Source: Solenopsis invicta (Eukaryota; Arthropoda; Insecta; Hymenoptera; Formicidae). Taken from it: a stretch of DNA of 64,000 nt. Both the position numbers and the translations under genes were made by a program. This document shows, piece after piece, positions 33,601 to 44,369 of the stretch. Location of the stretch: assembly GCF_016802725.1 (NCBI RefSeq), contig NC_052667.1:18801846-18865845 (forward strand), in the 5' to 3' direction. The notes beneath the pieces were generated by a model. It saw only the letters and a list, made by a program, of their open reading frames with translations, was not told the origin of the DNA and made no database searches. Position 1 is the first letter of the stretch. Each line of letters starts with the position of its first letter.

Positions 33601-33949
33601 AATAAATGTCTATAATTTTGAATATGTTTTTTGAAACAGGCATTGCATATACGGAATGGGGTTTTCCTTATACGACTTTTATAAGTTTTAATAAGGTAAT
33701 AAACATACGTATGATAGCAACATGATAGCAACTGTTGCCATCAGTTTGCTGTCCGCGTTTAATAGCATATTGACGGCATGTTGTAAAAATGTAAAATTTT
33801 ATGTGGAACACTGTTCCACACATACATCACATTTGAAAAAAATGAGAATAAGTATTCGTCTCAAGGTTACAACAAACAACTTCTAATTAAGATTCTCATT
33901 GAAGTGTGAGCTGGTGAATTGGTCGTGGTGGCGCCTACATATAACGCCT

Positions 33950-34017
33950 GTACGCACACGCACACGCATATGCATACGCACACGCATACGCATACGCACA
34001 CGCATACGCACACGCAC

Positions 34018-34049
<32 letters not shown>

Positions 34050-34065
34050 GAACACACATAGACAT
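33950..34065. repeat. (ACACGC)n-like microsatellite
   Basis: ACACGCATACGC/ACACGC units. The associated frames are artefacts. 34066-34350 is unremarkable non-coding sequence. Confidence 0.92.
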
Positions 34066-34351
34066 ATATATCGTATATTTGTGTGTATATGCATGTATTC
34101 CATTAGTCACAGCAAAGAGCTACTGCGCTCGGTTATCTTTCCATGAAAGTCGTTTGGATACGCCATCACATATATGTTGTTCATTCATGTGCCCACGTGT
34201 GCCGTGTGCAATTAATTGCGAGTGCAGATCAGATTATATGTATATTTTAGAAGAACGAACGAGAAGTTTATTTGTAAGTATATTTTCTAATAAATATGAT
34301 GTATTAGTATAGTATCCACTCTGATTCCTGCATGTTCTTTGTTAATATGTT

Positions 34352-34563
34352 CTATGTTCCATAACCTATAATACCATTAACCTGCATATATATATATATA
34401 TGCTGCGTTTCGGCATTTCACCCATGATGAGTTTCATGTATTATTTATCTTTATTGTTCACTAAATATTAAACAAGAATAAATAATGCATTATGCGCATT
34501 ATACGCGAAACAGAACGTGCTCATGTACGTGCTTGCTATACAGGTTAATGGTAGGTTATAATG
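34352..34563. repeat. Palindrome-ended MITE
   Basis: CATAACCTATAATACCATTA is mirrored by TAATGGTAGGTTATAATG (34544-34563). The interior is non-coding. 34564-34905 shows nothing recognised. Confidence 0.7.
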
Positions 34564-34900
34564 TGCCACTATATTATTTGTTATGAATACTATAGGGCTG
34601 CATTCGGAAATTAAATGAGATCTGAAAATCTACAGTTCACGTTATTTATATTATAAACTTTCAATATTCTGAGTGAATAACGGAATGCACCTTTCTTTTT
34701 TTAGATAATCAGAGAATCCATGGTTCACTTTTCTACTACTGTTCTTCTACGATTCACTTTAACTACTATGTAAACTTGATTTACTATAATAAAATATGTA
34801 TAAATGTTTATTGTTTTGTTTTATTTAATGCTATAATATTCTAATGGAAAAATATTACAATTATATCCAACATTATTTTAAATTATAATATTGCTATTTG

Positions 34901-34906
<6 letters not shown>

Positions 34907-34964
<58 letters not shown>
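34907..34964. repeat. (TA)n microsatellite
   Basis: About 29 TA units, directly before the foldback element. Confidence 0.9.
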
Positions 34965-34969
<5 letters not shown>

Positions 34970-35640
34970 GGTGAGTCATTTTAATCTATGGACCCGAATA
35001 TCTTCCAAATAACGGTATCTACAAAAAAATGGTTTAGATAAAAGTTGACCAGGACAGAAGGGGTCATTCCATTGTACCATTGGTTTTGACCTTGAGGTCA
35101 ATTTTGAAGGTTATTTCAAGGTCACGATGGTTTTTTTAAATGAGATACCCTATTTTTGACTGCGAATTTTGATAGAGCGGAAAATTTTACATCAAACTTG
35201 TTTTATGAAAAAATTGTTTTTGCGACTTTGGAAAGGTAAAAACTGAAGGTAAAATGCCTGAAAAACGATCTGGTGAACTTTTTCTGAAATGACGTGGTTT
35301 TCTGGGTAACACAAATGTAATGCTTACAACAAAGTCAATGAATTGTAAAAGTGTTAATCACTTTGACTAGCTTGACCTTGAGGTCAATTTTCAAGGTTGT
35401 TTGAGGCTCATAACGCATTTTTTGATTAGTAAACCCTATTTTTGACTGCAGAACCTGTTTCTTGACAATGGGCTCTTAAACAATGACACTTTTTACATGA
35501 GCATAGGGATTTTTTAGTTTTTTGACCTGACCTTTTGAAGGTCATATCAAGGTCATATCAAGGTCGAAAGCACTTTCATCTTACTTTTAGCGTTACCCGG
35601 AAACAACGACGTGGACGTAGTAAGTTCTGTTTCCTTTAGG

Positions 35641-35756
35641 GTGCTTGATTATCGTGAGTCCCTTTGCCTCTCACGTCGGGGTGCTTGATTATCGTGAGTC
35701 CCCTTGCCTCTCACGTCGGGGTGCTTGATTATCGTGAGTCCCCTCGCCTCTCACTG
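35641..35756. repeat. 40-bp minisatellite, ~3 units
   Basis: GTGCTTGATTATCGTGAGTC starts at 35641, 35681 and 35721. Each is followed by CCYYTYGCCTCTCAC. Confidence 0.92.
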
Positions 35757-35777
35757 ACACTGTAATTTAAATGAATT

Positions 35778-35856
35778 ACCCACGGAGTAATTGTTCAAAA
35801 TTACCTCCGTTGGCTTCGAGGCATAACTGCAACCTATTTTGAAAACTATCCACAGT
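35778..35856 (-). pseudogene. C-terminal scrap of a Tc1/mariner-like transposase
   Basis: The minus strand reads SFQNRLQLCLEANGGNFEQLL, then a few residues to a stop. The R...C...GG.FE.LL ending is typical of many insect IS630-Tc1-mariner transposases. Only about 25 residues remain. It probably marks the 3' coding end of the parent from which the foldback arose. Confidence 0.55.
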
Positions 35857-36380
35857 TCTAAGCAGGGTAACTAAGGAGCGCGATACATTGTCTCAGGACC
35901 ATGCGTTACGCCGTCCGGCGGCGCCGTTACTAAGGCGCAAGCGGCGGGAGGGGAGCAATAGGCGTGCGTCGAAGAATCCGGCCGAAAGTTGCAAGTAGTA
36001 ATGTTTAAGCATTATGCACATTTGTGTTACCCAGAAAACCACGTCATTTCAGAAAAAGTACACCAGATCGTTTTTCAGGCATTTTACCTTCATTTTTTAC
36101 CTTTCCAAGGTCGCAAAAACAATTTTTTCATAAGACAAGTTTGATGTAAAATTTTCCGCTCTTTCAAAATCAGTAGTCAAAAATAGGGTGTCCCATTTAA
36201 AAAAACCATCGTGACCTTGAAATAACCTTCAAAATTGACCTCAAGGTCAAAACCAATGGTACAATTGAATAACCCCCTCTATCCTGGTCAACTTTTATCC
36301 AAACCATTTTTTTGTAGATACCGTTATTTGGAAGATATTCGGGTCCATAGATTAAAATGACTCACCCTGTATATATATAC

Positions 36381-36974
36381 ATAGTGTCCGGAAACTAGGG
36401 AACCTACCGCTTTGAGAATATAGAGGAGATGGAAAGGGACAAAAAAGTCTTATACCATTTTGCGATATTCGCAATAACTATCAAGTTATAAAATAAAACG
36501 TCTAAGCCAAAGTGCGGTGACACCGCGCCATCGCGCCTAGCTCGTAGGCAACGGCGCGGAGCGGGACAGGTAACGCGTCGTTATTTGAATTTGCACGGCG
36601 CGACGGTCTGAATCTGCCGCACCGCGTGTACATACACTGCAAAATTCAAATGTGTTATTTATCAAATGTGTAAGGAGAAGCTTCAGCTAAAATAACACAT
36701 TTGATTTTTGCAGTGTATGTACACGCGGTGAGACGAATTCAGGCTGTTGTGCCGTGCCAATTCAGACAATAACGCGTCACCTTTACCGCCGCGCGCCGTT
36801 GCCTACGAGCTAGGCGCGATGGCGTAGCATCACCGCACATTGGCTTAGACGTTTTATTTTATAAATCAATAATTATAGCGAATATCGCAAAATGGTATAA
36901 GACATAAGACTTTTTTTTCCCTTTTCATCTCCTTTATATTCTCAAAACGGTAGGTTCCCTAATTCCCGGACACC

Positions 36975-36978
<4 letters not shown>
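36381..36978. mobile_element. ~600-bp palindromic element with GGGTGTCCGG ends
   Basis: The left AGTGTCCGGAAACTAGGGAA is mirrored by TTCCCTAATTCCCGGACACC. The arms, about 280 bp, include GCCTACGAGCTAGGCGCGA mirror words. The centre carries a second, very tight palindrome (AACACATTTGAATTTTGCAG type). TA runs lie on both sides. Confidence 0.88.
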
Positions 36979-37013
<35 letters not shown>

Positions 37014-37031
37014 TATATATATATATATATA
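36979..37031. repeat. (TA)n microsatellite
   Basis: TA run interrupted once by AAAAG. Confidence 0.85.
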
Positions 37032-37202
37032 AAAGATGTATAATCAGTCACTAAATACAAACAAATATGTATACAAAACAATCCTTTAAAGTATTAGACA
37101 AATATTGTAGGGGAGTTTGGGGAGTTGTAAGCCAGGTTTTGTTTTTGAACGATAACTACTACAAAAATTGATATTTTACGCACTTGAAAGGCTGATATTT
37201 CT

Positions 37203-38000
37203 AGTACACCACAAAAGATAACTACCTAGCAAACATTTTGTACGCAAAAGGATATCAAATTGGCATCAAATTTCAGCAAAATTTTGTACTAAAACCGTAT
37301 TCTACTGTGTCCGCATTAAGATGCCCAATGTAAACCAAATCTGACGAACATATCTGAAGTCAAATTGAAACCAATACCAGAACAAATTTGAAAATAATAA
37401 TGTGATGACAAAATGACATCAAACACAAACCAAATCTGTCAACATAATCTGATTAATCCGATTTGTGCTTAACATAGGTATAACAGCCGGTTTTTAAATT
37501 GGCACATTTCAAGTGCACAGTTCGATCGCATTTATTGCAATGTATAGAATTGTTTTTGTTCAATTTTTTCGGCATAGCATCTTTGCAGATGATGCAGAAT
37601 TCTTTTGAAACAAAATTATCCAATTTTTTATTTGAAGCAGTTGAAGGATCTACGTTTGCCTCAGTTTCGAAATGTAGCGAGTCAATTTATACCTATCGAT
37701 GTTATATGCTTAACCAACGGACTGCACCGCTTTCTTCTCAATCGTCACTTCTTTGATAGCAGCCACTATGGTATTAATATTAATCGCTGCCCAGCAAACA
37801 TTTTGTACGCAAAAAGATATCAAATTGGCACCAAATTCCAGCGGAATTTTGTACCAAAACCGTATCCTACTGTGTCCGCATTAGGATGCTCAATATAAAC
37901 CAAATCTGACCAACATATCTGAAGTCAAATTGAAACCAATACCAGAACAAATTTGATAATAATAATGTGATGACAAAATGGCATCAAACACAAACCAAAT
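37203..38000. repeat. Direct duplication of a CAGCAAACATTTTG module
   Basis: 37203-37438 and 37787-38000 share CAAACATTTTGTACGCAAAA, TCCTACTGTGTCCGCATTA-like and GAAGTCAAATTGAAACCAA at about 90% by eye. The 350 bp between carry the PHD-like finger. Confidence 0.85.
37488..37680 (-). pseudogene. PHD/RING-like zinc-finger exon fragment
   Basis: Uninterrupted minus-strand frame: KEFCIICKDAMPKK, then SIHCNKCDRTVHLKCANLK. The pattern is C-x2-C-x15-C-x2-C-x4-H-x2-C, the first six ligands of a PHD finger. The last Cys pair is not found. Such fingers occur in retrotransposon ORF1 proteins, in some DNA-transposon proteins and in chromatin proteins. The element context favours a transposon-encoded protein. 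It is bounded by the duplicated module on both sides. Confidence 0.5.
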
Positions 38001-38134
38001 TTGTTATCAAATGCGTTGACAAAATAATGTCAAATACAAACCAAGTCTGTTTTCAAACGTGCTGACAGAATGACACCAAATACAGATCAAATCTGATGTT
38101 TCCGAGACCAACAAAAAAATTTATTTTTTTTTAA

Positions 38135-38765
38135 ATCGATTTTATTATTCTTATAGCTTAATCTGTATCTACTGTTTCACATATAACATTTTAATTTACT
38201 TATTACAATTACGCATTATTTTATAAATTTTTGAAAACGCATGTCGGCTCCGGCGGGATTCGAATCTAAGATTTTGGAATAACAACTTAACATGCTGACA
38301 CTGAGCTAATCGTACACATGTGATATTGTTAATAAAAAGTTATATTTGAAGTAAAGCTAAATTGAACCAAAAAAAACTTGCGTTTTGAATATCACGCGAA
38401 CACTATCACTAACTCTATGGTTATTTAGTCTTGGATATTTTTAATATAAACTATATAAATAATTAAAATCTTTTCTTGCCCATGGTCAGATCAGTCAAAA
38501 AATAACAATTAAAAGTAGTATGAAGCATAATAAAACATTATTGACGCAAAGAGCACGTTGCAAAACTCAATTTTGCAATTAATTGTTATAAACAAATTGT
38601 TAAAAATGACTGTAGAGGAAAACTGATTGCACCAATCGATTCACCGGGAAAAATTACTAAAGAAACATATATGACGCTTTCTTAATTGTTATAGTTTTTA
38701 TAATTGTTATAAACAAATTAGTTGCATAATTGTTTTGACAAAAAGATACCTAATGGTCGAATTTC
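38135..38765 (-). repeat. Dispersed repeat with tRNA-like core, copy 2 (uninterrupted)
   Basis: Aligns with copy 1 (395-1665) and lacks both insertions present there, so it gives the empty sites. It sits inside the 2.7-kb transposon. Confidence 0.78.
38240..38315 (-). ncRNA. tRNA-like sequence in copy 2
   Basis: Minus strand: A box TTAGCTCAGTGTCAGCATG (38293-38309 region) and B box GATTCGAATCC (38256-38266). The promoter boxes are better preserved than in copy 1, but no full cloverleaf forms. Confidence 0.55.
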
Positions 38766-40111
38766 GTAAAGAGAGCTTGATGTGCGTAATGTAACATTTT
38801 ATCCTTGTTTAACTTTTGGTGATCAACAAGGATTATGTCATGCGCATTATGCGCTTTACGGAACTCAACTGATGTTGCATTCTTGTGTGATAAATACTGA
38901 CATTTCCGTAGCAAGCTTGCTTACTATCTGCCATCAATTTGTCAATCATACATACAACAGATCTGTCTGCTATCAACTTCCAATCTGTCGTGTATTTTGT
39001 TAAAGGGATAATATTGCATTCTTGCGTGAAAATTGCTAACATTTTTGCAATAGCAAACTTGTTCAATATTTATTATAAATTTGTAATATAATCATCAAAA
39101 CTTTCAACAGATTTGTTTGCTTTTCAACGCCAATTTGTCATATACTCTGCTAACAAGGTTGTAGTATATTTGATACAAATCTGCTAATAGTACCGGAAAT
39201 ATCAATGTATGCGGACCATATGCGGACCAAAATCTGTTACCAATCTTTGCAGTTGCAGAAATGGTTATAGGGATGGCTTACTAGATTCTCTTGTATACTT
39301 ATGACTATATCTACAATTAAAACACGACAAAATCACGAAAACTACTAAATTCACTACAAAATTGCATGAAACAATTTAATTAAATATGAATATTGCGAAT
39401 GACGAATGAAAGATACCAACTTAAGTTGAAAAAATGGCAAAAATATAGTGGCTCACAACTCCCCAAAAGTGGTGGCTCATAAATCTCCAAATGCTTATCA
39501 AAATAGCCGCATAGTAATTAACACATCAAATGTTCATGCAAAATTTATGTTGTGCATCGAAAAGGTATTTCACCAGTAATAATTTTGTAATATATTTATT
39601 TTTGCAATCAGCTCGAAAAAATAATTAAAATCACAAATATAAATGGTTAAAAAAACTTTTTAAAGAAAATTAAAAATCAAAATTTGGATAGACACTTAGA
39701 TTGTGTTAACGCGACGAGTGCTAGTCAAAAAGTAAGATCGTACGGAAAGAAACATTTTACCGTAGTTGGAACATGTTAAAATTTCAAATATGGCCGATTT
39801 GGAATGCTGGCTCACAACTCCCCAAACTTCCCTAATCCTTTTATATTTTGTATATTTTTTCCACTAGATATTTTTTCCATTTGTTAAATTATATATTTAT
39901 AAAACAAATGCGCATTTATATACCTCATGTGAGGCTCATATCGCTCACATGCATGAGGGGTGCATTTCACTCACACACGTGCGGTCTCACGCGTGCGAGT
40001 GATATCGCTGTCAATTGAGGACGCATCTGTCGGATCCAGTCACATCACCGCGGATAATCCGCACGCGTGCGTGCACCATGCTATCACTGTGCGGACATAT
40101 TGTTATCTGAG

Positions 40112-40240
40112 AAGTTTCAAGCGAATTTAAATGATTTTGAAAATGCTGTCTCTTATATTGGATTCACCATTTTAAATTTTATATTTTTTACATCGGATTA
40201 GTACTTAACAACCTTAAAAACCTTCGGATAACATGTTTCA
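40112..40240 (-). repeat. Family D monomer, right half of the split target
   Basis: AAGTTTCAAGCGAATTTAAAT, TTATATTGGATTCACCATTT and TTACATCGGATTAGTA continue the satellite monomer interrupted at 32976. Confidence 0.6.
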
Positions 40241-40264
40241 CAAAATTATATTACAAAAAGTGCC

Positions 40265-40510
40265 ACAGAGAGTTAAGAAATTTGGGAATTTTTGGAAACC
40301 CTGTATATTATGCAAATTAAAATCTCATATTTTCTACATTTACTACTGACCTTTTTGTGCACATAAATACGCAATTAATTTTATTTTAATAATATAAAGC
40401 TTAAAAAACACTCATATAACTACTTCAGCAGTCAATAATAAATCCCGATTTTTTATAACTTTCCGTGAACTTGATGGACAAATAATTATTTTTTGTGTTT
40501 TTTTAGAGAA
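40265..40510 (-). repeat. Dispersed repeat E, copy 2
   Basis: Inverted paralogue of 28905-29160. It abuts the truncated end of the outer Gypsy. Confidence 0.75.
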
Positions 40511-40566
40511 TCCCATAGGACATTCATAAACAGTTTTATCAGAAACTGTTTATGCATAAACAAATA

Positions 40567-41585
40567 TATTGCCATAATCCTTTTCGAAAAAGCAGTCTTT
40601 CAATCCTCAGGACAAATTTTAATTTGCCAGGAACCACTCTTGAGATCCAAAGTGGAGAACCAAGACTTTCCTGAGAAACGATCCATTAAATCATCTATCC
40701 TAGAAATTGGGTAGGAGACTTTGAGAGTCACATTATTTAACTTTCGGTGATCTACACAAAATCTAATTGAACCATCTTTCTTTTTAACTAAAATTGCAGG
40801 AGAGGTCTAGGGACTATTTGATTCTTCAATAACACCCTGTTGCCTTATTTCTTCGATGATCTTTACCACCTCTTTTCTCATTTGTAAAGGAAATCGACTA
40901 GAAACTTGCTTAACAAGAAAATAATTTTCTGTTTGAATAGAATGTTCAATGATTTTACAGTTTCCAGCAACAATTTTCTCTGAGAAAACGTTCTGAAATT
41001 CTGAAAGAAATTCTGTAAAAAGTTTGTTCTGAGAATCATCCAAATTCTCAGAACTTCTAAGAAATAGATTCTCAAGAAAGTCTGGAACTGTATCTTCACT
41101 AATTCGGGCACAAAAATTTCTTTATATTTCCTTAGATTTCGAAGAATAAAAATTTGAATCAAAAATTCCATTTAAATTTAACTTAGAAAGAAAATCAACT
41201 CCAAGAATACAATCGTCTTCAATTTCTGCAAGAGTGGAAATTTTAATCTATGATCTCCTAAAACAATCTTAACTCTCTTTTTAAAAATTATAGGAACTTT
41301 CTCTCCAGTGGGATATCTCAATTGAAAGGAATTCACACTAACACCTTCAACAAGTGGTACTACGAATTTTTTATTTAATATAGAGACGTCTGAACCTGTA
41401 TCAATCTTAAAAATACAATCTGATTCATCAATAAGACCAGGATAACAAAAGTAATTTTTTAACTTAATTTTCTTACAATTTTTTATTTCTGAAAATGTTG
41501 GAATCTTTCTTCGATTAATCGAGTCGACCCCGCTAAGCTCGACCAAACCTAGTATTCTTTTGCTAAAGAAGAAACCGCAGGACAT
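40567..41585 (-). pseudogene. Outer Gypsy protease and reverse-transcriptase start
   Basis: FKIDTGSDVSILN (about 41400-41360) is the protease active site. The linker continues to SRFPLQMRKEVVKIIEEI and QQGVIEESNSP (about 40810). A stop TAG follows at about 40808. Then PAILVKKKDGSIRFCVDHRK and FSTLDLKSGSWQIKI are RT blocks 1-3 up to about 40610. Nothing of RNase H or integrase is left. Confidence 0.88.
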
Positions 41586-42602
41586 TCCAATCTTTAGATG
41601 TCCCTTTGCACTACACTGCCAACATTCTTTGCTAGCTTTCCACTTATTAAAATTTTTCTTTTCAGAATCCTCTGAAAAATTTTTTTCTTTTTTATTTCCA
41701 GTTCTTATTTGCTCTCTAGGATAAAATTTTCTCCTACCGCCATCTTTATTTGAGAAAACGCGGAAAAAACTACTCTCCTAAATAGCTTTAATCATTTTTG
41801 CTCTTTCAATTGCAGAACGCAAGGAAGAAATTCCCTTTAGTTGGAGAGTGTGTCTCAAAAATCTGTTAGAGACCGCAAGAATGAATTGAGCACAAGCAAT
41901 CTTGTCAAGCATTTTCTGAGAACACTCGGAATAAACTAAACGTGAAAGTCGTTCTAAATCGGCTCCCAACGAAGCCAAATCTTCTTCAAATTTTTGCTTA
42001 CGATTCGTAAACTGCGTGTAAAAAGTTTGAGTCATATGACCTTCCCCAAAACGTAACTCGAGCTTAGATTTAATTTTTCCAAAACTTGAACCTTCTAATT
42101 CCATCATTCCGTTTAGAACTGAACGCGCTTTCCCCCGTAAGTTCGAAGCTAACGCGACCGCCTTTATAGAATCTTCCCAATTATTCGCCTGCGCGATTAA
42201 ATCGAATTGCGTAAAATATTCGCGCAGTTGAACACTCCCGTCGAAAATATCAGCTTTCAATTTCAAATTGACATTTGGGTTTCTGGAATCCCAAGGAATC
42301 TCCGCGATAGGAGGACAAAAAGAAAAAAGTAACGACTGGCCTGAAAAATGTTGTAGCCGCTCCTCTAAACGCTGAAGTCTCTTGTCACGCTCCTGAAGTA
42401 GCGCTTGCATTTCCTCGTCACGTTGCCGCTGCTTTTGCCTTTCAGCACAAGGCTGACGTAATTCTACAGCGACCGCCCAAAGAGAATTCGCCTTAGTGGA
42501 GAGTCGAGGTCTAGCAGGCGTATGAATACGCATTCTCTTTCGAAGAGGACGTCCCTCCGCTCTCGCAGAAGTCGCTGCCGTTAAATCTTCGGAGATATCC
42601 AT
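41586..42602 (-). pseudogene. Outer Gypsy gag with zinc knuckle
   Basis: Start ATG at 42602 (MDISEDLTAATS). There is an Arg/Glu-rich coiled coil (…LLQERDKRLQRLEERLQ…, residues 60-85 or so), then the gag core FDGSVQLREYFTQFDLIAQ and LRGKARSVLNGM. The main frame stops at 41778. A shifted frame near 41620 has CWQCSAKGHLKIGMSC, a spaced-out CCHC knuckle. The longer frame reaching back to 42815 only reads through LTR sequence. Confidence 0.85.
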
Positions 42603-42618
42603 GATCTTTTGTGGTCCA

Positions 42619-42636
42619 AAATCGGACGAGCCTCCA
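42619..42636 (-). other. Outer Gypsy primer-binding site (tRNA-Pro-like)
   Basis: TGGAGGCTCGTCCGATTT follows the LTR end AGTACAACA after TTT. It matches a proline-tRNA primer site (TGGGGGCTCGTCCGGGAT, from memory) at 15 of 18 positions. Confidence 0.6.
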
Positions 42637-42638
42637 AA

Positions 42639-42730
42639 ATGTTGTACTCGACGAGACGAGCACACAAAACACTTGCGAAAGGAAGAACAAATGCACGACA
42701 CGGAATGATTAGACATTCTTTTATAAAAAG
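42639..42730 (-). repeat. Outer Gypsy LTR, 3' portion
   Basis: Ends …GAGTACAACA on the minus strand at 42639 or so and is interrupted at AAAAG (42726-42730), the target of the inner element. It continues at 47352. Confidence 0.65.
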
Positions 42731-42926
42731 TGTTATGTTCTTTACTTCGAGAAAATAGAATATCTCTCTTTTGTCTATAACTGATACACTTTATTACGAA
42801 CAATGGATAATACACGAGCTGGAAGAGATTTGACTATAACACATGTAGCTGCGTGTGCTCGGTCGCTCTATCTATGTTGCACTCTCAGAGTACAGTAGAG
42901 TGTACTCTCTAGTCCTGGCGGCAACA
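42731..42926 (-). repeat. Inner Gypsy 3' LTR
   Basis: TGTTGCCGCCAGGACTAG to ...AACATAACA on the minus strand. It is preceded by the polypurine tract AAAAACAAAAAGGGAGA (42927-42943). Confidence 0.93.
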
Positions 42927-42990
42927 TCTCCCTTTTTGTTTTTGGAGCATTCTGCATAGTCGCCGAAACGTTGGGGTGAACATTTTGCGG

Positions 42991-44364
42991 CTAGAACGTC
43001 TGAGTGATTGTGTGTCTGTCTGGAACAGAATCCTGGTCATCTAAAACAGAGTCTTGATTGCTTGCAGGATTGATGTTAGATATGTTGTCTGAAGTAGTGA
43101 GCTGAGAGTCTGGGTTTATTATCTCTGATTCTGCTTGCTTTTGAATTAAATTTGGGAGATTGAAGATTTCCAATAAGATTTTCAGTGGCATCTGGTCGTC
43201 TTGTAGGGTTTCTTCAGTTTCGTCACAGAAACGGGATCTCAACTGGTTTGCATGCGCTCTGATTAAGCGATGTCTAGTATCAACTGATACATTATATAGA
43301 ACTTGGCCAATACGTTCTATAATTTTGCCTGGAATCCATTTCCATTTGTTGTTGCTATAGATTTTTACATAAACTTTCGAATTAATTTTGAATGTTTTTG
43401 GTTTAGCTCCATGTTTGCGATTGTATTAATTTTCTTGACGTATTTTAATACGTCACGTTTGGATTAGAAGTCGATCTATATTGTTGAAGAAATACAGGCA
43501 GGTGTTTGCGGATATTCTCCCCATTGGTGAGTTTTTGAAGTCCTCTTTTGAAGGTATCACATCACAAATCTTTCAGCTTGACCGTTGGAGCTAGGATTGA
43601 AGGGTGGTGTACGATGATGCTGTATACCGTATGAAAAGCAGAATGATTGAATTTTTTTCGAAATGAACTGAGTTCCATTATCAACTAGGGTTTCCGGAAC
43701 GAGCAAAAATGTCTTCCATGATCTCAACGGTGCGTTGAGCCGTAATGGTTTGTGTAGGAATAATTTCCGGCCACTTCGAAAAAGCGTCAATGACAATTGA
43801 GTAGTATTCCCCGTTGATGGGGCCCGCATAATCTGCATGAAGTCGTTGCCATAGATGCGTAGGTGTAGACCAACTTGTAAGTGGAACTTTAATTGAAGAT
43901 TTTGCAGCAGAAGCGCAATTGTGACAAGTTTTGACGAACTGTTCAATCTCATTGTCTATTCCGGGCCAGTATACATAAGAGCGTGCAATGGTTTTCATAC
44001 GCTCAATACCGGGATGTTCCTTATGTAATTGCTTAAGGATGGGCACTCGGTATTGGCTCGGAATTACCAGTCGTTCCTTGAATAATAAACAATCCTGTAT
44101 CATTGAGAGTGCTTCTTTACGGCTGAAGAAGGGTTTGATATCTGAGTGTGGTGATACAGATGCAGGCCATTTTGAAAGTGTATAGCCAATAATTTGTTGT
44201 AATATTGAATCTTGTTTGGTGGCTGCTTTAATTTTGTCAAATGTTATAGGAATAAATTGTAATGAGTCCTGTAAAACCGTTGACAATTTTTCCTCTATTT
44301 TGATTGAGGCAATAACGAAATCCTCTTCTGGTTTGTGATGTTCGTCGATTAGGCGAGATAGCAC
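42991..44364 (-). pseudogene. Inner Gypsy integrase and C-terminal tail
   Basis: H-H-C-C zinc domain HPGIERMKTIARSYVYWPG, then FVKTCHNC (about 44000-43930). The first Asp is in LHADYAGPINGEY (about 43820). After a frameshift near 43690, VDNGTQFISKK (second Asp) and SSNGQAERFV (Glu) complete the DDE triad. A C-terminal GPY-like region (KWKWIPGKIIERIGQVLYNV) lies near 43330 and an acidic tail ends at 42991. The role would be strand transfer of the cDNA into the 5-bp staggered target. Confidence 0.9.
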
Positions 44365-44369
44365 ATCAG

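Larger units (their letters stand above)
34967..36369. mobile_element. 1.4-kb foldback transposon with 365-bp arms
   Basis: The left arm from CAGGGTGAGTCATTTTAATC is mirrored by the right arm ending AAAATGACTCACCCTG at 36369. Landmarks are GACCCGAATATCTTCCAAAT and AACGATCTGGTG. It lies between TA runs. The loop contains a 40-bp minisatellite and a scrap of Tc/mariner-like transposase. Non-autonomous. Confidence 0.88.
37110..39832 (-). mobile_element. 2.7-kb DNA transposon with GGGGAGTTTGGGGAGTTGT ends
   Basis: The left terminus at 37110 and the inverted right terminus (ACAACTCCCCAAACTTCCC) ending 39832 match over about 25 bp. TA flanks both ends (37108-37109 and 39833-39834). It contains a PHD-like finger on the minus strand, a 215-bp direct duplication and an inserted tRNA-like repeat. 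A transposase domain is not recognised. From 38780 to 39240 it shows ACAGATTTGT-type word repetition only. Confidence 0.7.
32981..40111. mobile_element. Composite insertion bounded by CAGATAACAAT ends
   Basis: The left terminus CCCAGATAACAATTGGTG (32981) faces the right terminus ATTGTTATCTGAG (ending 40111). Both sub-terminal parts (to about 33130 and from about 39925) are GC-richer and full of TCACGCG/GCGTGAG words and GTGATATCRC. Within it lie microsatellites, a small MITE, two palindromic elements and a 2.7-kb transposon. Because the interior is nested, one founding element is an inference from the split satellite monomer. Confidence 0.5.
40567..42730 (-). mobile_element. Outer Gypsy retrotransposon, 3'-truncated
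   Basis: On the minus strand, from the LTR (42730-42639) through primer site, gag, zinc knuckle, protease and the first third of the reverse transcriptase. It stops near 40567, before the catalytic YxDD. Its LTR is interrupted by the inner Gypsy; the missing LTR part resumes at 47352. The order of events is: outer insertion, inner insertion into its LTR, and loss of the 3' part. Confidence 0.85.

Noticed and set aside
33088..34312. His/Thr/Arg- and Cys/Val-rich frames
   Set aside because: Translations of CA-rich microsatellites.
42603..42815. N-terminal extension of the outer gag frame (MYYPLFVIKC...)
   Set aside because: It reads through inner LTR, target duplication, outer LTR and primer site; the same start occurs in the other LTR at 47234.
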